DNA of 64,000 nucleotides, taken from contig JANTQA010000022.1 in NCBI GenBank assembly GCA_027625915.1, forward strand, positions 21,001 to 85,000. The letters are read 5' to 3'. A program made the translations under genes and the position numbers. Position 1 is the first letter of the stretch. The number at the start of each line of letters is the position of its first letter. Origin of the DNA: Anaeramoeba flamelloides. Its lineage: Eukaryota; Metamonada; Anaeramoebidae. Shown one piece after another: positions 47,678-59,183 of this stretch. The notes beneath the pieces were generated by a model. The model was not told the origin of the DNA. It was given only the letters and a program-made list of their open reading frames with translations, and ran no database searches.

Positions 47678-47853
47678 TTTGAGCGAAGCGAGATTTCTGG
47701 CCCCACATTCCTTTTGCACCTTGCATTACACAAACATTCCCTTGCGCCTTACATTTGATCAACATCCACCCCAAATGCTAACACTCAAATGGACTCAGCG
47801 TAATAACACCCCCGTTATGCGATAGCCCTCCTTACTCCGCGCGAGAAGCTCCC
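47678..47853 (+). repeat. GC-rich module F4 (shorter)
   Basis: One internal tandem subunit is missing. The right flank (ATCACCAATTAAC) matches that of F1 and F5 rather than F2 and F3, so this copy joins the two contexts. Confidence 0.83.
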
Positions 47854-47981
47854 AAAAAAAATCACCAATTAACTTTTTCAGATCAAACAATCCACATTCA
47901 AAATCTTGACTCATCTTTGGCCAAATCCATATGAGGCCATGAAAACAGAAAATGTAATTTGACTGTCTCTCTCTCTCTCTC

Positions 47982-48024
<43 letters not shown>

Positions 48025-48239
48025 GTTTCCAATTTTAATCCTTCTCTCATGAACAGAACTCTTATTGAAAATCATATTCATCCAAAAACAAAAAAACAAA
48101 AAACAAAATAAAATAAATTTTTTTGATGATGAATTTCTTCATGATGATGATGATGATGATTATGTTTCATTTCTTACTTTTGGGTTGGTCACTTCAAGAA
48201 TTAATTGGTTTACCATAGAGAGCCTAAGTAATATACACA

Positions 48240-49303
48240 TTTCTTTCATGTAAAAAGAAAATAAAATTTTATATCCCTATATACATAATCAACAATAAAA
48301 TTTTACCTAATCAAAGAAAAAATATCAATTTCTTTGATTAATACATCATTTAAGATAGAAATTAATAATTTCTGAAGTCTAAGGTATATAAAAAAACCAA
48401 AAACTAAAAAAAAAAAACCCAAAACCTAAATTCCACATTTCAAAATAAAAGAATCTCTTGAAATCAAAGAATCCACAGAAATCACACAGAAATCAAAGAA
48501 AAATCAGATATCAAGAAAAATATAGATAAATCATAGAAATCACTGGAATTGCAAAAATCACAGAAATCACAGAAATTACAGAAATTACAGAAATCACAGA
48601 AATCACAGAAATCACAGAAACTACAAAAAGATGTTTTTTCGCTCATTGCTGATGTGTGTATGTGTGTGTGTGTTATTTTTTTTTTTTTTTTTTTTGAAAT
48701 CATATAAAATTTTCCTTTGAAAGATTTTTCCAATTATAGGAAAAATGCAAGATCCAATAAATATGAATGTATACATAATCTATTTTTCTTTTTCTTTTTT
48801 ATTTATTTTGAAATGAATTTAGGATTAGTTCAAAATAAAAATGTTAAAAACTCCAAACTAAAATTGTGAAATAAAAACATAACTCAATCGTGATGATGAT
48901 GATGATGATGATGATGCTAGATTTTCCTCTTATTTCATCAAAAATTTATTAAATGTTGTAAAGTAACAATGCTATCCACTAAGAACCAATTTCCCTTGTT
49001 TGTGGATTTATGTATAAATGATTCTATTGTGTTATAAGAATTATTATAAATGATTATTTGAATTGATTATTGTGAAATATTGTTTGAATGTGATCGATGT
49101 ATATTATTGTGAATGATATGATAAAACAATATTGTGGGAATTGGTTGATATGAATTATTATTGTGTATTGTTTTTTATGAATTGATATCTCAGAAAATCT
49201 CTATCAAGAATTATTAAAATCTAGATATATATATATATATATATATATCTAAAATTTCTCATGATATGTTCATTGTTCAAATATTTATTGTTCTTGTTGT
49301 TGT

Positions 49304-49334
<31 letters not shown>

Positions 49335-49430
49335 ATTAATGTTGTGAATGTTGATGACACACAATGATTGTCCAAAGGTGTCGTTAATAAAAATAATAAA
49401 GAATTAATTGATTATTATTATTATTATTAT
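48240..49430. other. Gene-free stretch
   Basis: Partial duplicate of 39.2-40.4 kb with the short 9-bp array, GTGAATTATTG-type sequence and a TTG run (49290-49330). Confidence 0.65.
48543..48625 (+). repeat. AAATCACAG 9-bp satellite, site 2
   Basis: About eight 9-mers. Confidence 0.88.
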
Positions 49431-49432
49431 TA

Positions 49433-49893
49433 CAGCTGTTCCAACCCTACCGTAAAAAATTATAAGATATACAGATCCTTTGTATATTATAAAATTTCCA
49501 TTTATGAAATAGAAAATTCAATTTCTATCATATCATATGAGAAAATTTTTTTTTAATCTTAAAGAAAGAAAAAAATTGGAATTTCATAAGAAAAGAAATC
49601 ACAGAAACATGAAAGTATATTTCGATCCTTGCTTTTAAATTGTTTAAAACCGAAATACTCCTAATTTTAGAAATTCAAGATCCTTATTAATATACTTTTT
49701 TTTTACAATTTATTTGCCATTTTCAAAAAACCAAAAATTGGATAATATAAATTTTTTTTCTTCTAATAAAAATTTTTATGGTTGATAATAAACTTTCATA
49801 TCCATTTTACGGTTTGTTATACATGACAAAATTTAATAATAGAAAATCAATTTCTGTGTCTTATAAATTTTCACGGTAGGGTTGGAACAGCTG
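49433..49893. mobile_element. Family A short DNA transposon, copy A3
   Basis: Same ends and interior as A1 and A2, with TA duplications. The left flank is an (ATT)n microsatellite, unlike A2, while the right flank is shared with A2 for about 600 bp. Confidence 0.9.
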
Positions 49894-50265
49894 TATTATT
49901 ATTAACACATATTTTGTTAATTAATTAATAATTATTGAACTTTGTCCTACTCATTATGAGAATAGATGTTTGTTTTTCTCATCCATCTGGATTGATATTG
50001 TTACAGATCATATGTTTCAAATTGAATTCATCATTGTTGTTTCTCAAGTGGTTGAATATATGAATCCATTGAATTAGTTGGATTGGTTGGATGTTTGTTT
50101 GTTTGTTTGTTTGTTTGTTTGTTGCTACTATACTTATTGATTGATCACTAATGGAAGAAATTTATAGAGTTGATCATAGTACATAGAGTCATATGTGTTG
50201 ATTCTTGAGAAAAGCTTGCTAAAATACCTTCCTTGCCACATTCCGTCGTAGCCGATAATACAGGA

Positions 50266-50625
50266 GTGCAAGAAACGTCGTCCTGGAACAGCAGTGAGTT
50301 GCCTTGCACAGAAGCTTGCTTAAAAACCGTTTCTTTTGACACTGTGCAAGAGCTCTCGTCCTGGCACAGAAGTGAAATGTTTGGCACAGAAGTGGGCGGG
50401 TAAATTATTTGGTTTTTTGACATGAGGAAAATGCTCGATCCATAATCGCTATATATATATATATATATACAATAAACCTGAAATATATTGATCAAAGCCA
50501 AAATTTGAAAATGTTAATGTTATAAATGTTAATGTTAATGTTAATGTTAATGTTAATGTTAATGTTAATGTTAATTGTTAATGTTAATGTTAATGTTAGA
50601 TTTAATGTTAATGTTAATGTTTATT
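50266..50625 (+). repeat. Composite unit 16 (two motif pairs)
   Basis: Pairs start at 50285/50305 and 50363/50383. This is the duplicate of unit 7, but its array (50507-50625) has a different length. Confidence 0.88.
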
Positions 50626-52161
50626 TTAATCTGAATAATGTATTTAAAATAACTTTATGGTACGTATAGTAATTCTGTACAGAATTTCTCGAAATGGATT
50701 TTAAAAATTTAGTTTGAAAATTTCTCAGTTTTCTCCATTCATATAAACAACAACTAGAAAATTTTTGAAGGAGTACTTTTACCAAAATTATTGAATTTTG
50801 AGATCTTATGTGAATTATGTAATGTAATACTAGGGTTATTGAATAATGTTTTGAAATAAATTTAGTATGTGAGATACTTATGGATGGAAAATTTCTGAAA
50901 TCTTTGAAAAAAATTTCCCATTTTGATCTATATTTATATATAGATAAACAACTCCAAATTCGAAGGAAAAAAGTTAGACTGGTTTTTTAATCAAAATTTC
51001 ATGATTATATTGAAGGATTCATTGATTGAAGATCGTTTTTTTATGAATACAAGTACTATAAGAAAGTATGTACAGAATTTCTAAATGACAATTTAGAAAA
51101 TTTAGTTTGAAAATTTCTCAGTTTTCTCCATTCATATAAACAACAACTAGAAAATTTTTGAAGGAGTCCTTTTACCAAAATTATTGAATTTTGAGATCTT
51201 ATGTGAATTATGTAATGTAATACTAGGGTTATTGAAGAATGTTTTGAAATTAATGTTAGAGGTACATATATGAGAGTAAATATGTACAGAATTTCTGACC
51301 AAAATACAAAAAATATCCAAAATCAAAAAACTCTAAATGTAGAACAGACAAAAAGATCCACTATTCAACATATCTGTTAGACAAAAAACTTGAAATTAAA
51401 AAAAGTTGTTTTGTAACGATTATCAAATAAACAGCAAAAAAAACGAATTATTTTTCTTTGTTCTTGTAATTGAAAAAATAACCAAACGTGTAAAAAAACA
51501 ATGAACAGAAAAAGAAGAAGTTTTTTGATAATCAATTAATGTAAATTTACATTAAAAACAGCCAGAAGAAAAATATCAAAAGTGAGATCTAGTAATAAAT
51601 TGTTACAAACTTAAACTTTGAAATAAATTGAAAATTGTAAATGGACCTAAATACTCAAAGAGAGAGAAAGAAAGATCCAATTATAATCCAAAATGAATTT
51701 CTATTCTTTGTTTTACGCTTTTAATTTAAAAGGAACAAAAAGTTTTCTTCTAGTCTTCTTCTTTTCTCTTCTCTTCTCTTCTCTAATACTTCTACTTCTT
51801 TTAAAATACCAAATAAGAAGATTTTTCTCTCTTTATTTTTGATAATAAAAAAAAATAAAGAATTCCAAACACAACCTTTCTCAAAAGAATTGATTGTTTT
51901 TTTTTTTTTTTAAGTAAATTAAAATATATTCGAACTTATTCCTTTTTGAAAAGGATCCAAACACACACACCACAGACTTTACCAAATTAAAAATTCAAAA
52001 TTTTCGATTTTGTGTTTAAAAAATATCATTTTTCATTTTTTCTTTTATTATTATTTATCCGAATATACTCTCCCTTCTTCGTAAACTTAATCTTGATTAA
52101 TTACCCCTACCTTTCTCCAATTAAAAACCTCTCGAACCATACAACAAAAACAATAACCACA

Positions 52162-52243
52162 ATGCCCACTACTAATTGCCCAATTCAACCAAAATAAGAA
52201 AAACCAAGAAGAAGATCAAGAAGAAGAGGAAGACCAAGAATAA

Positions 52244-52274
<31 letters not shown>

Positions 52275-52497
52275 AAGAAGAAGAAATACAAAACATCAAT
52301 TTTTTTATGTGACAGTTGCCTCCTAAAGAATATCAATTAAAAGGGTTGCAGCTAATGTACATTGCCAAGACTGTGAAGAAAAATCTCTATATGAGAAGAA
52401 TGTGAGTGAATTGGATTCCTATAAAACACGAAGATTTAAGAACCTACCGGAACCTACCAGAACCATGTTCGAGAGATTACAGATCTCTTAAAGAAAG
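52162..52497 (+). pseudogene. B-box zinc-finger gene copy c (decayed)
   Basis: This copy begins MPTTNCPIQPK like copy a, followed by TAA and a GAA/AGA microsatellite leader. The finger starts LCDSCLLKN near 52312 and later matches the Cys-Gln-Asp-Cys region of the other copies, but a one-base offset separates the two Cys pairs. Downstream it retains the shared tail region (CCTACCAGAACCATGTTCGA). It lies in a segmental duplicate of the 35.6-37.2 kb region, with the same 5' leader. It looks like a dead gene copy. Confidence 0.45.
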
Positions 52498-52499
52498 TT

Positions 52500-53380
52500 T
52501 GTTTCTCTATTTTCTTTTGTTGGTTTTTTAAAGAAATTTTTGAATATTCTTTCTTTTTTTACTATTCATAATGAAACCTTTAAAAAAAATATCTCTCTCT
52601 ATCTTTTTATATTTTTTTTTGAATTTGTTTGATTGTGTGTTTTTCTCTCTCTCTCTTTTTCTCTCTCTTTGCTTCAAAAAATTCTCTCGACAATCTTGAA
52701 GATCTTCTTCTTCAATTATTAGTTTTTATTTGGTGTTTTATTGTTTTTAACTTTTGTGAATTGATTGTTGCTGAATAATAGAAGATGATGTGAATTAAAG
52801 TTATGTGAATCGGTGTGGTGTTTAATTGTTGTGAATGATTATTATGAATTGTTATTTAATTGATTAATTATTGTGAATTATTGTTAATTTGAAATAATGT
52901 GAAAAATGAATATGATGTGGATTATTGTGAATTAATTGATGTGAAGTAATAAGTGAATTATGTGAATCATTGGTGTGAATAATGATTGTTGTGAATTGGA
53001 TATATTTGTTGTGAATTGATTGATTATGTGAAATGTTTTGAATTATTGTGAATTGATTGTTGTGAAGAATGAATTAAGGTTTTTGTGAATTATTATGTGA
53101 AGAATGGTTGTAAATGGAGGGCAATAGGTGATAAATGAATTATTTTTTGAATTCTTAATGTTGGATGAATTCTTAATGTTTGTTGATCTTTATTATCATC
53201 ATCATTATTATTATATATATATATATATTATTTTATATATTTCTTTTCATCCAGATTGTTACAGATCATATTTCAAATTGAATTGTTCAAGAATTTGTTG
53301 TTTATGATTGATTTCTGGATTGATTGATTGAATAGATGTTCATTTCATTCAAATTGTTGTTTCTGAATTTGTTGTTTATG
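52500..53380. other. Gene-free GTGAATTATTG-rich stretch
   Basis: Degenerate repeats of GTGAATTGATTGTTGTGAA follow B-box copies b, c and d. No coding signal is seen. Confidence 0.65.
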
Positions 53381-53383
53381 ATT

Positions 53384-53490
53384 GATTGATTGATTGATTG
53401 AAAATATTGATTGATTGATTGTTTGTTTGTTTGTTTGTTTGTTTGTTTGTTTGTTTGTTTGTTTGTTTGTTTGTTTGTTTGTTTGTTTTT
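53384..53490 (+). repeat. GATT then GTTT tetranucleotide array
   Basis: A GATT run passes into about 16 GTTT units. Confidence 0.9.
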
Positions 53491-53711
53491 TTGTTGTTCT
53501 GAACCTTTGTCTGTTTGTTTGATTGTATGTCTGTTTGTATGTTTATTTGGATATATGTTTGTTTGTTAATACATGACTCTTGAATCAAAGATCAATAATG
53601 GAAGAACATTATAGTTCATCATATATTTAAATGTGTCCAGAGTCAGGTTAGTTTAGAGAAAAACTTGCTAGAAGTACCCAGTTGAAACAGTGCACCATTC
53701 CTTATGATACA

Positions 53712-54325
53712 GTGTGCAAGAGAACCCTCGTCCTAGAACAGAAGTGAAAAGTTTGGCACAGAAGTGCCCAGTTGCTACATTGCACCGTTCCTTATGATGC
53801 AGTGTGCAAGAGCTGCCGTCCTGGCACAGAAGTGAAAAGTTTGGCACAGAAGTGGGAGGGTAAATTGTTTGGTTTTTTGACATCTGAGGATAATACAGCT
53901 GTTCCAATGCTACCGTGAATTTTTATATGAATCAAATTTTGATGCTGATATAGATTTTTCAAAAGTTGGATATGAGGATAAGAAAGCTCATATTGAAAAA
54001 AAATTTTCATAAATCAACTTATTTCATGGATTTTCTTGTGGTAAGATCAAAAATATTTTCAGTATTTCAAGAGAAACTTTTAAGTGGAATCTCAACAGAT
54101 TTTCCAAGTTTGAAGCAATTTAGGGATCTGAAAATTAATTTTTCGTGTATCAGAAAAAATTCTTGAATATCAGCTCATTTAGGAAATTGTTTTTTCAATA
54201 TGAGCTTTCTTATCCTCATATCCAACTTTTGAAAAATCTATATCAGCATCAAAATTTGATTCATATAAAAATTCACGGTAGCCTTGGAAAGACTGTAATA
54301 GATCTATAATCACTATATATATATA

Positions 54326-54358
<33 letters not shown>

Positions 54359-54490
54359 ATAAACATGAAATATACAGATCAAAGTAAATGTTAATTGTTA
54401 TTGTTATAAATGTTCATGTTAATGTTAATGTTAATGTTAATGTTAATGTTAATGTTAATTGTTAATGATAATGATAATGCTAATGTTAAT
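53712..54490 (+). repeat. Composite unit 17 (two motif pairs), interrupted by A6
   Basis: Pairs start at 53735/53755 and 53823/53843. The A6 transposon (53896-54295) splits the spacer, and the array resumes at about 54415. Confidence 0.86.
53896..54295. mobile_element. Family A end type, fold-back copy A6
   Basis: TA-flanked, with ends CAGCTGTTCCAATGCTACCG and CGGTAGCCTTGGAAAGACTG. The interior is a long inverted repeat (for example TTGGATATGAGGATAAGAAA near the left and its complement near the right). It interrupts a composite unit; the uninterrupted arrangement is seen at 58085-58110. Confidence 0.85.
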
Positions 54491-54820
54491 TGTTCATTCT
54501 TACTTGTTATTGTCTGATTGAATAATGTCTTGAAATGAATTTATAGGTCCATAAGGAAAGTACGTATGGAAATTTTTCTGAATAATATTCTGAAAATTTT
54601 GTGAAAAAATTTCCCTCAGTTTTATCGATATTTGTATCAACTACAACTTGAAATTTTATCAAAAAATTTTTTGAATGTATGTTGATAATTGAAAATTTCC
54701 CAGAAATCGTGAAGTACTCTTCGATCAATGAATGAAGGAATGAATAAATAAATAATAGTGAATTAATGTATTGAAAGAAATTAAATGATTGACATTACTA
54801 TTTGTACAGAATTTTCATTA

Positions 54821-55017
54821 CAGTCAGTTTCACTTTTAAGGCACAAACTTTCAACGAAATTTAAGGCACAAAAAAATCTCAAATTAAAGCACATAATTTG
54901 GAATTTATTTTTTTACAATTTATTTTTACTAGAATTTGAATTTTGTGCCTTAATTTGAGATTTTTTTTGTGCCTTAAATTTCGTTGAAAGTTTGTGCCTT
55001 AAAAGTGAAACTGACTG
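54821..55017. mobile_element. Family B palindromic short transposon, copy B5
   Basis: The only family B copy in this window outside the 44-47 kb block. Ends and arms are the same as B1 and TA lies on both sides. Confidence 0.9.
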
Positions 55018-55019
55018 TA

Positions 55020-55932
55020 ACTAAGTTTAGAAAATTCTAGAAATACTTCTCAGTTTTATCCATATATATATATCGAACTTTCTTTCTTTCTTTTATCTTG
55101 AATTATCTATCTATAAATCTAGATTTTTGAAAACAATTTTTTATGTAGAATGGGTTTTTCAAATAGAAAATCATTATTGGGTTACCACCATACAATATTT
55201 TTTTTTTTTTTTTTTTTTTTTGTACTTTAAATTAATTAAATGAGTGAAAAGATACATTCTTGAATTATCTAAACAATCATTCATTTCTTAGAAACTCTGG
55301 GTTGAATCTAATGTAAAAATTCTCGCCAACTTCAACCCAGAGTTTCTCGGGGTCACTACACATCTCTCTTTTACCTTTTGGGAAAACAAAAATCAAGAAA
55401 TACTAAACCCTTTACAAATATTACTCTTTAAAAAAAAGTATCGTTGAAAAATTTTTCAACAAGATCGAATATTCTGTGAAAATTACTTTTTAAACAAAAA
55501 GAAAAGGGTTATAATGTAATTTTAATGAACACCAACAACAACAACAACAATAGAGTTTCTAACCGGGAATCATTTTATCTTGATGTAAATAAACGAGAAA
55601 CCCAAAAAAAGAAAGAAACAATTTAATCTCCTAATTTTTTTGTCTGTTTAATCATTCTTGTTTATTTCTAACTTGGGAAAAAAAAAAAAAAGAAAAAAAA
55701 CAAAGAGTCACTGTAATTTCTCATTTTCAAATCGGAAAAACTTTTTTGTTTGTGCTGGAAAAGGGAAATGAAGAAAAATGAAAAGAAATTTTTTTTTTTT
55801 TTTTTTCTTCATTTTTATTGTTGTTCTTGACTTTCGAGAGAAAAAAAATACAAAAACCAAAAACAAAAATTTAGAACCACAAAAAGATCTATTTTCAAAA
55901 ATTCAAAATTCTCTCTGAGAGAAAAAATGTTG

Positions 55933-55968
<36 letters not shown>

Positions 55969-56410
55969 TTTGTAACTTATCAAACTAACTCCTAAAAAAA
56001 AAAAAAAAGATGATTCTTTGATTTCTTTGTTTTTCTTTTTTCTTGTGATTGAGAAAAGAAACAAAAACCTAAAAACAATAAAAAGAAGAAGTTAGGCAAT
56101 AAAGTCAATCAAGCATTTTTTCATAAAAATAGCCAGAAGAAGAAAAATATCAAAAGTGAGATTCTGAGTAATAAATTTTTTAAACGTTAATTTTGAAAAA
56201 TTGACAATTTACAATTGGCCAAAATATTCAAAGAAAGAAAGAAAGAAAGAAAGAAAAAAAGAAAGATCCATACCATATCCCCAAACAAATTTCCATTTAT
56301 TATTACATTTTTAATTCAAAGAAACAAAGATTCTTCTTCTTCTCTTCTTCTCCGTTGAATCTGGAACTTCTTTTAAAATATAAAATAAGAAGATTTCTAT
56401 CTCTCTCTCT
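55020..56410. other. Gene-free stretch upstream of B-box copy d
   Basis: Homopolymer-rich. From about 56040 it resembles the leaders of copies a and c (GCCAGAAG, then ATCAAAAGTGAGAT). It contains the 17-bp inverted repeat. Confidence 0.6.
55290..55347. other. Perfect 17-bp inverted repeat
   Basis: AGAAACTCTGGGTTGAA at 55290-55306 pairs with TTCAACCCAGAGTTTCT at 55331-55347 across a 24-bp loop. It has more G and C than its surroundings. There is no adjacent gene; it could be a hairpin RNA or the scar of a small transposon. Confidence 0.75.
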
Positions 56411-56762
56411 CCATCTCTTAGCTTTTTGGTTATGATTTTGAACAAACAAAATTCCAAAACAAGATCGCTTAAAAAAAAAAAAGTATTATATCTTGGTTAT
56501 TGGTTAGCTTAGAATATCATCGTTATTCTAATTCCGTATAAAGTTTTTCCTTTTTTGAAATGTCTCAAACAGACATACCATAGATTTTAAAAATTAAAAA
56601 AACTGAAAATTTGATTTTTTTATAAAAAATTCACAGTTTTCATTTATTTTTTATTTACTTGAATGTATGCTCTTTTCTCAAACTAAATTTTAGGGATTTC
56701 ATTAATTACCCTTAATCTTTCTCCAATAAAAAACTCTCAACCTAACAATAATAGCTACCAAA

Positions 56763-57240
56763 ATGCCCAGTACAAATCAACCAAAAAATTCAACAAAAAA
56801 AAAATCAAAAAACAAGAAGAAAAACCAAAAAAAAAAAACAGAAGAACAAGATGATTAAGAAGAAGAAGAAGAAGAAAAATTATATGTGACTGTTGCCTTG
56901 AAGATAAATCGAAGAAAAGGGTTGCAGCTGTATTATATTGCCAAGACTGTGACGAAAAATCTCTACTGGTATTTGAAGTCTAAATGGGAAAATATTTTCA
57001 ATTCATTTTCCTTATTTATGACTAAAAGAGTTTCCCTACAGGGCCAGGTTGTAAATTGGAATTTTGTAACAAAAAGGAAATTGTAAACCAAGTGAAAAAA
57101 TTTCCCATTTGAAATTCAAATACCAGTATAGGTGAAGAATGTGAGATTGATTTGAATTCATAAAAAACACGAAGATTTAAGAACCTTAGGAACCTAACGG
57201 AACCATGTTCGAGAGATTACAGATCTTGAAGAAAAGTTTG
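56763..57240 (+). pseudogene. B-box zinc-finger gene copy d, with family C transposon inserted
   Basis: The start MPSTNQPKNSTKKKS matches copy b. The finger region (CDCCLEDKSKKRVAAV, then LYCQDCDEKSL) begins near 56886 but is out of phase with the start codon by an indel in the GAA repeat leader. A 161-bp inverted-repeat element (56966-57126) sits between the third and fourth metal-ligand pairs. The region beyond it (TGAAGAATGTGAG onward) matches the other copies. The flanks from 56.4 to 57.7 kb are a duplicate of 37.4-38.5 kb. Confidence 0.5.
56966..57126. mobile_element. Family C short transposon inside B-box copy d
   Basis: A 161-bp insert with ends CTGGTATTTGAA and TTCAAATACCAG and TA on both sides. 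The empty site TCTATAGG is preserved in copy a (near 37099). The left end contains GT and the right end AG, so the element could in principle be spliced out like an intron. Confidence 0.8.
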
Positions 57241-57672
57241 TTTCTCTATTTTCTCTTTTTTTTCTTTTGTTTGTTTTTTAAAGAAATTTTTTTTAAACTA
57301 TCATTTCTTTATTACACAACAAAACTTTTTAAAAAAAATCTCTCTCTATTTTTTGGGTTTTTTGAATTTGTTTGATTATGGGTTTTTTCCTCTCTTTCTC
57401 TCTCTCTCTCTTCTTCTTCAAAAAAATCTCTCTACACAAGAAGATCTTCTTCTTCAATTAGGAGATTTTATTTGAGATGTTTTATTTTTGTGAATCGGAT
57501 TATGTGAATTTTTGTGAATTGATGTGAATAAGAATATTGTGTGAATTGATTTTGAATCGATGTGATTGATGTGAATTAAGTTTGTGAATTGATTGTTGTG
57601 ATGAATGAATTAAGGTTTTTAGGAATTATTATGAGAAATGGTTGTGAATGGGGGGCAATATGTGAGAAATGA

Positions 57673-57703
<31 letters not shown>

Positions 57704-58000
57704 TTATTCTGTGTTTCTCTTCATCCATATAGTTTGTGATTGTTACAGATAGATCCATGTTTCAAATCTGAATTCATCATTGTTCAAATTGTGTATAATT
57801 TTATGTTGTTGGTTCGGAATTCATTGATAGTTTGTTTTGTTTGTCAGTTTGTTTGTTTGTTTGTTTGTTTGTTACTACATAACCTCTTGGATGACGAGCA
57901 TCTATGTAGAAAGATTCCAGTTCATCATAGTAGGCCACATAGTTGATTATTGAAATAATGCTTGCTAAAATAGTGTGCGAAAACACCTTCATTTAGATAC

Positions 58001-58300
58001 AGTGCAAGAAATCCTCGTCCTGGCACAGAAGTGAAATGTTTGGCACAGAAGTGGGCGGGTAAATTATTTTAGTTTTTTGACATATGAGGAAAATAATAGA
58101 TCCATAATCGCTAAATGTATATATATATATATACATATATCAATACAAAATGAAATATAGAGATCAAAGGGAATGTTAATTATGAAATTATATAGATCTA
58201 GAATGATACATGATCAATGATTAATGTTAATTTTAATGTTAATGTTAATGTTAATGTTAATGTTAATGTTAATTGTTAATGTTAATGTTAATGTTTCTGA
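58001..58300 (+). repeat. Composite unit 18
   Basis: The pair starts at 58022 and 58042. The spacer is of the unit 7 type joined to a fragment of the unit 6 type (ATTATATAGATCTAGAATGA). The array begins at about 58200. Confidence 0.86.
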
Positions 58301-58628
58301 AATGATGAATAATAATGTTTTGAAATCAATTATGGGAACTTGTATAGTAAGTCTGTTATGAATTTACATTGAAAATCATTTTGAAAACTTCAATGTAATC
58401 TATCCTCTATAATTTATAAACAACTTTTTGAAAATTCTTGAATAAAAAATTATTGAATCAAAAAAAATTATGATCTTATAGGTAAAGTACAGTGTTAGAG
58501 TGAATGAATAAATATTTGAAAGAAATTATGTTACATCTATGGTAGTAAGTTTGCCAGTACAGAATAACTCTTAAAATGAATTAGAAAATTTTTGAAAAGA
58601 ATCAATGTTTTGTCCAATATTATATATA

Positions 58629-59141
58629 CAGCTGTTCCAACCCTACCGTGAAATCTATGATAAACAGACAATTCGTTTACTATCTCACACTTTCATTTCT
58701 ATGACAGGATTTTATGGTTGTGTGATAGCCTATTACAAACCATGAAATTTTATAAGAGAGCAAAAATTTCTCATAGAGAAAAAATTTAAATTTGAATTTT
58801 TCACTACAAACCTTTTCTATGATCAACAATTCAAAAAAATTTTGCAATTTTTTTCAGGATCTTTAATTTCTAAACACCTAAAAATCAAAAGGAAGGACCA
58901 TTTTAAAGAAATTACTAAATTGGATCTCCATTCTTGGAAATCTTTGTTTTGGATTTTTGAATTTGTTTAATAAAGAACAAGATTTTTTTCTTAGTTTGAA
59001 TCACCTAAGGAATTTTTAAAAAAAAACTATGTCAAACCATAAAATCTGTAATAGTGTATAACAGAAGATTTTTTTGTGTGTTTAACAGAGAAAAAAAGTC
59101 AATTTCTATGTCTGTCAAATTTCACGGTAGGGTTGGAACGG

Positions 59142-59144
<3 letters not shown>
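58629..59144. mobile_element. Family A end type with a different interior, copy A5
   Basis: The ends CAGCTGTTCCAACCCTACCG and GTAGGGTTGGAACGGCTG match family A and the element is inserted in a (TA)n tract. The ~516-bp interior is not that of A1-A4 but is itself partly self-complementary (reciprocal blocks around TCTATGACAGG and the 3' side). Confidence 0.85.

Positions 59145-59145
<1 letters not shown>

Positions 59146-59183
<38 letters not shown>

Noticed and set aside
48482-48733. Frame with repeated FCDFCDFC that looks like a metal-binding protein
   Set aside because: It is the 9-bp AAATCACAG satellite read on the minus strand; the sister arrays at 39.5 and 61.3 kb give a different peptide.
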